Below are positions 1 to 6,880 of a stretch of DNA of 17,517 nt, one piece after another; the stretch's first letter is position 1, and each line of letters opens with the position of its first letter. The DNA lies in NCBI GenBank assembly GCA_023460085.1, contig JAEWRI010000035.1:1-17517 (forward strand), written 5' to 3'. Made by a program: the position numbers and the translations under genes. Origin of the DNA: Bacillota bacterium (GTDB lineage Bacteria > Bacillota > Clostridia > Christensenellales > SZUA-584). The notes below the pieces were generated by a model. That model saw only the letters and a list, made by a program, of their open reading frames with translations. It was not told the DNA's origin and did not search any database.

Positions 1-3000
1 ACGTAATCGTGAAGTCGTGCAGCGCCCACACCGCGTACAGCGTCACGCTGCCCGTGCCCATCTCCACGGTCGTCGTGCCGTCCGACGTGTACGCCGCAGC
101 CGTCGCCGTGGACGTCTCCGCCCAGCCGAGGAAGTCGTAGCCCGTCTTCGTCGGAACGGGGCTGAACTTCACCGGTGCGTCATAGTTTTCAGGATAGATA
201 TGCGTGTCTACCGGTACACTGCCCGTTCCGCCGTTCGCATTGTATGTAATGCTGTATTCTATCTTATCCGGAATATCGTCCGGATCTCCATCCGGGCCAT
301 TCTTATCAAGCTCCCAAATTGCGTAGAATACCGCATCGTCATGGATTCTGAATGTGCTGGCGGGATTCGCGCTGGTACCCGTATCGTTGGACTGGGTGTT
401 CCAGTGATCAAACATGTAGTTCGTACGCGTAAAGCTGTTCGCAAGCACCGTCACCATATAGTTGTCCGGATAGAGGTGGCCGTCTGTCACCGTACCCGTC
501 GCATCGGCGCTGTTCTTATAATAAATCACTGAGAACTCGAGATAGTCCGGTACGTCATCCGGATCGCCGTCCGGACCATTCTTATCCTCCGCCCATATCG
601 CGTACAGTGTAATGCCGCCGTTGACCATCGAAATGGTATTGCCGCCCGTGTAAATCGGGGTGGGTACGTCAGAGGCCTGCGTTATGAGTGCGGTCTGAGT
701 AGTGCCCCAGCCCAGGAACACCGCATCGGTACGAACGAGAGCACCCGTATTGCCTGCCACCGTTACCGGAGCGTCCGGACTGTAAATATTGTTGTTCACC
801 GGCACGATGCCGCCCGTGGCGCCATTGCCGTTATACGCAATCGCGTACTGCTGGTAATCCGGAACGTCGTCCGGGTCGCCGTCCGGCCCGTTCGCATCCT
901 GCGCCCACACCGCGTACAGCGTCGTGTCATTCAGGATAATGAACGTTCCGCCCACGAACACCACCGCGTCCGCCTGCGCCTGCGTGGTAATCAGGCTGTG
1001 CTGCGTTCTGCTCCAGCCCAGGAACACCGCTTCCGTCTTCGTCGGTACGCCCGTCTTCACCGTCACCGTCGCCCCGGACAGGTACTCCGTCGTATCGCTC
1101 GGCACCGTGCCGCCCGTGCTGCCGTTGCCGCTGTACGTCACGTCGTACCACAGGCTGTCGTCCTTCTCCCACTGTGCAAACAGATCCATATCGTCCGTAA
1201 TGGAGAATATAGCGCCCGCCGCGTAGTCCGTACCGCCGCCGTCCGATTCGGTATTCCAGCCGGTAAATACGTAGCCAAAGTACGTAAACCCGTTGGGCTT
1301 CACCGTAACGCTGTTTCCGTCATAGTATGGGCTGCCGCTGTCAACGACCGTGCCCGTACCGCCGTTTCCATAGTACGTCACAGAGTATTGGTCGTTGAAC
1401 GCCCACTGGGCATACAGGGTAACATTTGCGCCGATGACATAGGAGGAACCCGCCGCATATGCGGTCCCTTCTCCATTTGCCTGAGAGTTCCAGCCTGTGA
1501 AGTGTTTGTTGGCAGGCGCGTTGAAGCCGTTTGCCAGCGCGGTGAAGGACGCGCCGTCATAGTACGGACTGTTGACGTCGCTCATTGTGCCGGAACCGCC
1601 GTTGGCATTATAGCTCACAGAATACTTTGACTTTTCCTGCCACTGTGCGTACAGCGTTACATTTCCGTTGAGCGTCAGACTGCTGCCGGCGCTGTAAGCC
1701 GTTCCGCCGCCGCCCGAAGCGGTATTCCAGCCGGTGAATATATAGTTGGTTTTTGTAAATCCATTGGGCGCTACGGTTACAGTGCTCTGATACTTTCCGC
1801 TCTGAGGAGCCATAGCCCCGGTTCCGGTATTGGCATCATAGTTCAGCGCGTATGTAACCCTGTCGTAGTACAGGCTCAGCACGAGATTGCCGTTGCTGGT
1901 AATCGTCCCGGACGAAGTGCTGATGGCAGCGTTATACGAAAAACCTGTGTAGCTGTTGGCCGCCGCGGATACATGGTATCCCAGCGGACCGGACAGCGAA
2001 CTGGTATCCACGAGCGTATACCCGGCCGTACCCAGATTCTGCCGATAGTGATTCACGGTATATGCCTTGTCTGCATTTTTCGTATAGTAGAACGTAATCA
2101 CGTTCTGCGCCGGGTCAATGGAGAGCTTCAGCGTCTTCTGATATGCATCCGGCGAATATCCCGGATGATTCACGTAATTGGCCGTCACCACCGCGTTGCC
2201 TGTGGTCACAGTGCCGGAAACGTCGAAGGAACCATCCGCCGCCACATGCCGGACAGTATAGTCTATTGTCGTAAACGGCGTATAGACGAATATGATATTG
2301 TTGTCGTGCGCACCCAGCATGATGCTCTTGCTCACCAGATCGGGCAGATAGCCTTCGATGACTTCCGCCTCCGCATACACCGTTGAACCCATCGTCTGCC
2401 CCGTAACCGTTACAGGCGCAAGCAGCTGGTTGTCATCGTCGTCGACGAATTCTACGATGTAGTTGATATTGTTGGAAGGTATCCATTTGGCCGTCAGGGT
2501 GATGCCCGCATGGATCTCGCGATCGAACACGAACTGATACCCTTCCGTGGAAATATACCAGTACGCGAAAATGTACCCTTCCTTGGTGGGATTGGTGGGC
2601 TGCACCGCGTGACTGCCGTTGCTCACCTGCTGGGCGTCCACATTGCTGCCGCCCTGAGAATCGAACGTCACCGTATACACGATGGGCACCCACTTGGCGT
2701 AAAGTATCAGGTTATTGGCCGGCATCGTGCCAAAAACATACGCGCTGCCATAGCCGCTTTCGTTGCTGTACCACCCGCCGAATTGATATCCGGCAGGCGT
2801 ATTTGCCGGCGTTCCTATGGACGCAATGGGTGCCTGGTACTGGTAAGTGGTAGAATTAATCAGGCTGCCGCTGCTGTAAAAACTCAGCGTGTATGAATTG
2901 CGCGTGTAGTAAAATGTCGCCGTATTGTCTACCAGATTTACGGTTTCATATCCGCTCAGTATTGTGAAGCCGTCAAAGGTTTTGGCCTGCCAGCCGCTTG

Positions 3001-4537
3001 TATCCCTGTCGGTATTCACCGTTTGCCTGTACGCGGTGTTTTCAGTATAGTAGCGGGATCCAAGATGCGTGCCGCTTGTGTTCCCTGACAGATTTTCGAA
3101 CCAGTAATAAATGGTCACCGACTTGGATCTGCCATACTGTGCATTCAGGGTTGCTCCCGAAAGTCCGGTATCCATAAAGTATTGACGAGTGACATAATTT
3201 GTCCCAGAAGACTTAACCCAGCCCGTAAAGGTTGTCCCGGATTGTGTGGGAGATGTCGCGGGCCATTTATCCCCGATATATGCGCCAAATTTTGCGGTAA
3301 TGGTATATGGCCGCGCGTTGTTGTACGTGACCCCGTCTATCACCATGGTACCGCCGTTCAGGTTAAACGTAATCGTATAGGTGTTGCGATTGTAGTAGAC
3401 ATTGACAATCGTCGTGCCATCGCCCGCGATCGCCGCGGGCTTTTCGGCGTTGGTCTTTGTGCTGTCGTACGCATAGTAACTTGCCCCTATCGGGAAGACC
3501 ACGCCGCCGGGCACGTTGGAAGGCACCGTCGGCGCGGCACCCACCGTCCCGGAAGCCGAAGCTGCACCCACATAATCATAGCCGGTGCTCGTGATATTCT
3601 CCAGCCAGTACACCAGCGTGTACCCCACCGTCTTGGCGGTCCACTGCGCCGTTACAGTAATGTTGTGCGCCGGCATCGTTCCGGGATTAGCGGTATCCCA
3701 TCCCGCGAAGGTGTAACCGCTGCGCACTGCGACAGCGGGCCATGCGGTCACGTTCGCTCCGAATTTATAAGTGACAGGATCGATGTATACTCCGTTTGTG
3801 ATGAAGTAAACGGTATATGCATTGCGTGTATAGTAAACCGCGAGCTGCATGTTGCCGTCGGCGGAAATCCGTCCGGTGGGCATTATAGAGGGCGCTGTAA
3901 ATCCTTCGATACCGGGTGCCGGAGCGGTAACCAGTGACCCCGTGGTTCCGGAGAGTGTCTCGCTGTGATGCAGCGTATAATTTTCTCCGTCCAGATCCTC
4001 CGTGTAATATTTGACGGTATAGGCGGTGGAACCGTAAGGCAGGTATAAAACCGTTACCGTCACGTCCTCGTTGTCCAGCAACCCGTTTACGTTGGTCTCG
4101 CTGGGCACAAACCCTGTTACCGTGGGAGAATCCACATCATAGGCAAAGCTTTCGCCCTTTTTGACAGTGGCGATATATGGCTGCGCCGCGATGCCATTAT
4201 CCTCGAAAAGGTAATTGATGGTCAGCGTATAGGTTTCCAGCGGCTTGTACAACGCGGTCACCGTCAGATCGCTCTGCACGTTTGTAAAGTCGGTGTCCCA
4301 GCCGTCCGGCTCGTAACCGTCCCGCATGGGATGCTCCGGCGCCACCGCGTCCGCACCCGGCTCAACCTCTTGTGCGGGTGCCAGCAATGTGCCGTCCCAA
4401 TCCTTAAATTCGACGGTATAGGAAACCGCCGCGCTTTCCCCGGCTCCCGCACCGTCCTGCGCGAGGACCGTGGGAGCGAACATGGTGCTGACGAGTGCAA
4501 TCGTCAGAAAAAACGACAATATCCGCTTCATTTTCAT
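1..4537 (-). CDS. Giant secreted repeat protein (InlB B-repeat / MucBP type adhesin), 3' end outside window
   Basis: The frame is open from the ATG at 4537 to the left edge (about 1512 codons, no stop seen), so the C-terminus and any cell-wall anchor lie outside the window. The start follows AAGGAGA with a 6-base spacer. Residues 1-26 form a classical signal peptide (MKMKR, hydrophobic stretch, cleavage after VLA). The rest is built of about a dozen Listeria-Bacteroides (Flg_new) type blocks recognised by an F-x-G-W core and a closing LYAxW or VTAQW strand. MucBP-like blocks are interspersed (for example near residues 170-220, 755-800 and 825-870). Three nearly identical acidic linkers (D-x-N-G-P-D-G-D-P-D-D-V/I-P-D) lie near residues 1212, 1317 and 1412, resembling calcium-binding thrombospondin type 3 loops. 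Such architecture is known from surface adhesins and extracellular matrix-like proteins; the binding target cannot be read from sequence. Expression is probably controlled by the tandem riboswitches in its leader. Confidence 0.93.
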   Translation of the reverse strand, partial: MKMKRILSFFLTIALVSTMFAPTVLAQDGAGAGESAAVSYTVEFKDWDGTLLAPAQEVEPGADAVAPEHPMRDGYEPDGWDTDFTNVQSDLTVTALYKPLETYTLTINYLFEDNGIAAQPYIATVKKGESFAYDVDSPTVTGFVPSETNVNGLLDNEDVTVTVLYLPYGSTAYTVKYYTEDLDGENYTLHHSETLSGTTGSLVTAPAPGIEGFTAPSIMPTGRISADGNMQLAVYYTRNAYTVYFITNGVYIDPVTYKFGANVTAWPAVAVRSGYTFAGWDTANPGTMPAHNITVTAQWTAKTVGYTLVYWLENITSTGYDYVGAASASGTVGAAPTVPSNVPGGVVFPIGASYYAYDSTKTNAEKPAAIAGDGTTIVNVYYNRNTYTITFNLNGGTMVIDGVTYNNARPYTITAKFGAYIGDKWPATSPTQSGTTFTGWVKSSGTNYVTRQYFMDTGLSGATLNAQYGRSKSVTIYYWFENLSGNTSGTHLGSRYYTENTAYRQTVNTDRDTSGWQAKTFDGFTILSGYETVNLVDNTATFYYTRNSYTLSFYSSGSLINSTTYQYQAPIASIGTPANTPAGYQFGGWYSNESGYGSAYVFGTMPANNLILYAKWVPIVYTVTFDSQGGSNVDAQQVSNGSHAVQPTNPTKEGYIFAYWYISTEGYQFVFDREIHAGITLTAKWIPSNNINYIVEFVDDDDNQLLAPVTVTGQTMGSTVYAEAEVIEGYLPDLVSKSIMLGAHDNNIIFVYTPFTTIDYTVRHVAADGSFDVSGTVTTGNAVVTANYVNHPGYSPDAYQKTLKLSIDPAQNVITFYYTKNADKAYTVNHYRQNLGTAGYTLVDTSSLSGPLGYHVSAAANSYTGFSYNAAISTSSGTITSNGNLVLSLYYDRVTYALNYDANTGTGAMAPQSGKYQSTVTVAPNGFTKTNYIFTGWNTASGGGGTAYSAGSSLTLNGNVTLYAQWQEKSKYSVSYNANGGSGTMSDVNSPYYDGASFTALANGFNAPANKHFTGWNSQANGEGTAYAAGSSYVIGANVTLYAQWAFNDQYSVTYYGNGGTGTVVDSGSPYYDGNSVTVKPNGFTYFGYVFTGWNTESDGGGTDYAAGAIFSITDDMDLFAQWEKDDSLWYDVTYSGNGSTGGTVPSDTTEYLSGATVTVKTGVPTKTEAVFLGWSRTQHSLITTQAQADAVVFVGGTFIILNDTTLYAVWAQDANGPDGDPDDVPDYQQYAIAYNGNGATGGIVPVNNNIYSPDAPVTVAGNTGALVRTDAVFLGWGTTQTALITQASDVPTPIYTGGNTISMVNGGITLYAIWAEDKNGPDGDPDDVPDYLEFSVIYYKNSADATGTVTDGHLYPDNYMVTVLANSFTRTNYMFDHWNTQSNDTGTSANPASTFRIHDDAVFYAIWELDKNGPDGDPDDIPDKIEYSITYNANGGTGSVPVDTHIYPENYDAPVKFSPVPTKTGYDFLGWAETSTATAAAYTSDGTTTVEMGTGSVTLYAVWALHDFTIT

Positions 4538-4571
4538 TTCTGTTCTCCTTTGCTTTACGCTTGACCGATAA

Positions 4572-4604
4572 ACAAAAAGCCGCACTCAAAATTCTTGAGG
4601 CGGC
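4572..4604 (-). terminator. Intrinsic terminator of the second (gene-proximal) riboswitch
   Basis: On the minus strand the arm GCCGC-CTCAA pairs with TTGAG-T-GCGGC around a GAATT loop, followed by TTTTTGTTT. It sits 35 bases before the adhesin start and directly follows, and shares bases with, the aptamer at 4599-4712, so it is the expression platform. Confidence 0.85.
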
Positions 4605-4712
4605 CGAACCATCATAACCTTCATACAATTCCTGAGTCATCGGGCGTATTGTATTCCGGGCGTAGACTTCATGCTTTGCGTCCCCGGCTTTCGCTCGGGT
4701 TTGCTTTTCACA
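4599..4712 (-). promoter_or_regulatory. Second type I cyclic-dinucleotide riboswitch aptamer (GEMM-I fold, A20 variant)
   Basis: The minus strand has the GEMM-I hallmarks in order: GCAAAC, a hairpin CCCG-A-GC closed by a GAAA tetraloop, GGGGACGCAAAGC, a tetraloop-receptor-like GUCUA, a long variable hairpin (AUACAAU pairing with AUUGUAU), then GAUGGUUCGGCCGCC. The junction that binds the ligand reads AAAAGCAAAC here but AAAGGCAAAC in the upstream copy. The base equivalent to Vc2 G20 is therefore A. In the family, G20 contacts one guanine of c-di-GMP, and natural A20 variants (GEMM-Ib, studied in Geobacter) accept 3',3'-cGAMP. The ligand here is inferred, not known. A P1 pairing is weaker than in copy 1; UUUUUGUG could pair with CUCAAGAA across a small GCGAAGC insertion. 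Confidence 0.87.
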
Positions 4713-4772
4713 GCTTCGCACAAAAACCTTAACTATCTACAGCTTAAGCCTTTGAGCCCCCAAACCCGCCGA

Positions 4773-4804
4773 ATAAAAATGCCGCACTCAATCATTGAGG
4801 CGGC
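4773..4804 (-). terminator. Intrinsic terminator of the first riboswitch
   Basis: Minus-strand GCCGC-CTCAA pairs with TTGAG-T-GCGGC around a TGA loop and is followed by ATTTTTAT. The design and most of the sequence match the terminator 200 bases downstream, so the two units look like a duplication. Its 5' arm shares bases with the predicted P1 helix of the aptamer at 4791-4887. Confidence 0.85.
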
Positions 4805-4887
4805 CGAACCATCGTAGCGCTCCTGCGCTTTAGACTTCATGCTTTGCGTCCCCGGCTTTCGCACGAGTTTGCCTTTCACTAAACAAT
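4791..4887 (-). promoter_or_regulatory. First c-di-GMP-I (GEMM-I) riboswitch aptamer, G20 type
   Basis: The minus strand shows AAAGGCAAAC, a hairpin CUCG-U-GC with a GAAA tetraloop, GGGGACGCAAAGC, GUCUAA, a GCGC-AGGA-GCGC hairpin and GAUGGUUCGGCCGCC. All are conserved elements of the GEMM-I class. The GAAA stem covaries with copy 2 (CUCG against CCCG) and keeps the same one-base bulge. The base equivalent to Vc2 G20 is G, and the final GCC supplies the partner equivalent to C92, so c-di-GMP is the expected ligand. By hand folding, AUUGUUUAG (4879-4887) pairs with CUCAAUGAU (4791-4799) as P1, which would compete with the terminator. Confidence 0.92.
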
Positions 4888-4942
4888 GCTCTGAATAAAC
4901 TGTAAATATTGTTATCATGTACGTATTCAATTTTCCATGCTT

Positions 4943-4971
4943 ACTATCACACATTTGCTTTAATTTGTCAA
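4943..4971 (-). promoter_or_regulatory. Sigma-A promoter of the riboswitch-adhesin transcript
   Basis: A perfect -35 TTGACA (4966-4971) lies 17 bases from GATAGT (4943-4948), which carries an extended -10 TG one base upstream. Transcription would start near 4936, about 50 bases before the first aptamer. The leader to the adhesin ATG is then about 400 bases long. The spacing and the riboswitch immediately downstream make this a confident call. Confidence 0.8.
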
Positions 4972-4986
4972 GTGTTTTTTGTAGAA

Positions 4987-5016
4987 AGAGCGCGCAGGAT
5001 GTACCCTGCGCGCTCT
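4987..5016 (-). terminator. Strong hairpin ending the patatin operon
   Basis: AGAGCGCGCAGG pairs perfectly over 12 bases with CCTGCGCGCTCT around a six-base loop. On the minus strand the following bases are only moderately T-rich (TTCTAC then A-rich). It lies 36 bases after the stop of the second patatin-like gene and just upstream of the adhesin promoter, so it insulates the two units. Confidence 0.7.
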
Positions 5017-5052
5017 ATTTAAACTTTTAAGCCGTTCAATGTCGAACGGAAC

Positions 5053-5841
5053 TTACTTCATGACTTCCATCAGCGCGGATTTGAAGCTCTCCGTCTTCTC
5101 TCCCACAGAGGCGATAATGTCCTCGTAGCGGGCAAAGTCGTAGGAAGAGATTTCGTCCACCACCACGCGCTCGTGCAGATCGACAGCACACGCAGCCTGC
5201 TTCTCTATCGTCAGGGATTTCTTTGACGCTTCATATGCACTCATCAGCACCGCGAAAACGCCGCCGCCTGTCTGACCCATATCCTGCACGACTGACGGCT
5301 CAATCGCCACCAGCACATCGCACTCTTCCCGTATCACATCGAAGGGCACCGGATTGACGCAGGATCCGTCGAGGTAATAGGCACCGCCGATTTCATGAGG
5401 CGAGAATATCCCCGGCACCGACACCGCCGCGCGCACCGCTGTGCCTACGTCGCCATCGGCAAAAACGACTTCTTCTCCGGTTTCATAATTGGCAGCGACT
5501 ACCCTGAGCTGAAAATACAGTCTGTCGAAAACCTTGATGGGCACTACCATCTTGAAATACTCTTCAAGCCCCAGACCATCCAGCATACCCTGCTTGGCGT
5601 CCTTTAGCTTCGACAGCTGTATCGGGCGCTTCGCTCCCGGAAAGTCGATCTCCTTCAGAAAATCCACCATCGCGGCGCTGCTCATGCCCGCGGCATACAT
5701 CGCCGCGACCACTGCGCCCACGCCCGTTCCGGAAACCACGTCCGGCTTGACTTCCAGCTCCTCCAGAGCGCGAACATACGCGACACACGCAATCGCTTCC
5801 GCGCCGCTTCCTCCAAATGCGATACCCAGTCTTTTGCTCAT
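5053..5841 (-). CDS. Patatin-like protein lacking the catalytic serine (probable pseudoenzyme)
   Basis: A 262-residue patatin/RssA-like fold, clearly paralogous to the gene just upstream. Active members use a Ser-Asp dyad with an oxyanion loop GGGxR/KG, a nucleophile elbow GxSxG and DGG/DGA. Here the oxyanion loop reads GGSGAE (residues 10-15), the elbow reads GTGVG (38-42) with Gly40 (codon GGC) in the serine position, and the third motif is DGS (158-160), keeping the Asp. Loss of serine, of the oxyanion Arg and of the third glycine argues against lipase activity, while the frame, length and core hydrophobic pattern are intact, so it is not simply decaying. The ATG overlaps the upstream stop as ATGA and has AAGGGG seven bases before it, so the two are translationally coupled. 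A regulatory or structural partner of the active paralog is a reasonable inference. Confidence 0.9.
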   Translation of the reverse strand: MSKRLGIAFGGSGAEAIACVAYVRALEELEVKPDVVSGTGVGAVVAAMYAAGMSSAAMVDFLKEIDFPGAKRPIQLSKLKDAKQGMLDGLGLEEYFKMVVPIKVFDRLYFQLRVVAANYETGEEVVFADGDVGTAVRAAVSVPGIFSPHEIGGAYYLDGSCVNPVPFDVIREECDVLVAIEPSVVQDMGQTGGGVFAVLMSAYEASKKSLTIEKQAACAVDLHERVVVDEISSYDFARYEDIIASVGEKTESFKSALMEVMK

Positions 5842-6632
5842 GTCTTTTCCCCTTCTAATAATCTCGTGAGTTTTTGTTTAAAGCCGGACATACCGTCTTC
5901 CGTCCGGCTGATGATCTGTCTTGCCAGTCCGAATTCAAAAGTCCCCACATCCCCAAAAACGGGCCTCTCAAAAATATCCACAGGACACTGCTGCAGCTTC
6001 TGTGAAATCAGCGTCTCCTGGGTGGCCGCCCACGTGGCATGCACCGCGCTCCTGATACAGGGCATCGCGTCACGATTCGCCCTTACGGCAGAAACGTCTA
6101 TTGCGATGAGAACATCGCACTCGCGCCTCAGAATATCAAACGGCACGATATTCGTAGCGCCTCCGTCCACATAATACTCGCCGTCCACGAGTTGAGGGAA
6201 GAATACGCTTGGATACGACACGCTCGCCATCAACGGCCCGATAATGGGACCCTCCGAGAATACACGCTCCCCGAGCGTATGCATATTGGTCGCCACGATG
6301 CGAAGCGGAATCTCCAGCTCCTCAAATGTTTTTACCGGCAGGATACCCTCCAGCGTACGCTTGGCCAGCGCTGTTAAGGATCCTCCCACGCGCTTGTCCT
6401 TACGATGGAACGCCGCCGACAGCACGCGCCCTGCGTTCAGCAAACCCTGCAATGTTTCGAGCATCTCGTCCGGCTTCATGCCGCCCGCGTACATCGCACC
6501 CGCAATGGCACCGCTGGATGTGCCGGAAATCACCGCAGGACGCACCCCTGCCTCTTCCATGGCCTTAAGGTACAGAATGTGCGCAATGCCCCTGATGCCG
6601 CCGCCGCCCAACGCAAGCCCAATCCGCTTCAA
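5838..6632 (-). CDS. Patatin-like phospholipase / serine esterase
   Basis: The patatin-like hydrolase family cleaves acyl esters of membrane lipids with a Ser-Asp dyad. The protein has the oxyanion loop GGGGIRG, the nucleophile elbow GTSSG and the catalytic DGG motif; in a 271-residue version starting at GTG 6653 these fall at residues 16-22, 44-48 and 163-165. I prefer the TTG at 6632 as start: it gives MKRIGLALGGGG, the usual N-terminus of the family, and has AAGGAG six bases upstream, whereas the GTG at 6653 has no recognisable ribosome site. No signal peptide is visible, so it is probably cytosolic or membrane-peripheral. It is first in a two-gene operon with its catalytically degenerate paralog and divergent from a PlsC-type acyltransferase, which suggests phospholipid turnover. 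The substrate is unknown. Confidence 0.92.
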   Translation of the reverse strand: MKRIGLALGGGGIRGIAHILYLKAMEEAGVRPAVISGTSSGAIAGAMYAGGMKPDEMLETLQGLLNAGRVLSAAFHRKDKRVGGSLTALAKRTLEGILPVKTFEELEIPLRIVATNMHTLGERVFSEGPIIGPLMASVSYPSVFFPQLVDGEYYVDGGATNIVPFDILRRECDVLIAIDVSAVRANRDAMPCIRSAVHATWAATQETLISQKLQQCPVDIFERPVFGDVGTFEFGLARQIISRTEDGMSGFKQKLTRLLEGEKT

Positions 6633-6695
6633 TGCCCGCTCCTTCTGAGACACCGTCGCCGCTTTATGCGGTCTGACTGCATTATATTACTGAAT

Positions 6696-6724
6696 ACTAT
6701 ACCATCTGAGGCGCGTGCCGTAAA
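6696..6724 (-). promoter_or_regulatory. Sigma-A promoter of the patatin pair
   Basis: -35 TTTACG (6719-6724), 17-base spacer, -10 TATAGT (6696-6701) preceded by TGG, an extended -10. It lies about 60 bases before the TTG start at 6632. Four of six -35 bases and five of six -10 bases match consensus. Confidence 0.6.
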
Positions 6725-6829
6725 GAGAACACATCCAAAAAACACCGTCTGCCGATCAAATTCCCTGCATATAAAAGGAATAGATACTGAGGCAAAGGAT
6801 TGTACTATACTTTTAAATCCTATCTGGTA

Positions 6830-6835
6830 TATAAT
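6830..6835 (+). promoter_or_regulatory. -10 box for the acyltransferase gene
   Basis: A perfect TATAAT in an AT-rich stretch 45 bases before the GTG start at 6881. No good -35 is present at 16-18 bases; TATACT is the nearest match. Assignment rests on position and the -10 only. Confidence 0.4.
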
Positions 6836-6880
6836 TATAAGGAAAGCAACCGGCGACAGGATTTGTAAAGGGGTGCAAAC

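Noticed and set aside
255..910. Regular short repeats as a possible CRISPR or tandem DNA repeat
   Set aside because: The repeats encode the acidic GPDGDPDD linkers in one reading frame, spaced about 300 bases apart; this is protein repetition, not a CRISPR array.
17..3937. Long plus-strand open frames opposite the adhesin (for example 3182-3937)
   Set aside because: They are Arg/His-rich antisense shadows of the repeat coding sequence, without ribosome sites or recognisable domains.
4404..4954. Two minus-strand open frames (4404-4721 and 4733-4954)
   Set aside because: They are translations of the two riboswitch-terminator units and share the same peptide only because the RNA is duplicated; no ribosome sites, and the first overlaps the adhesin start in another frame.
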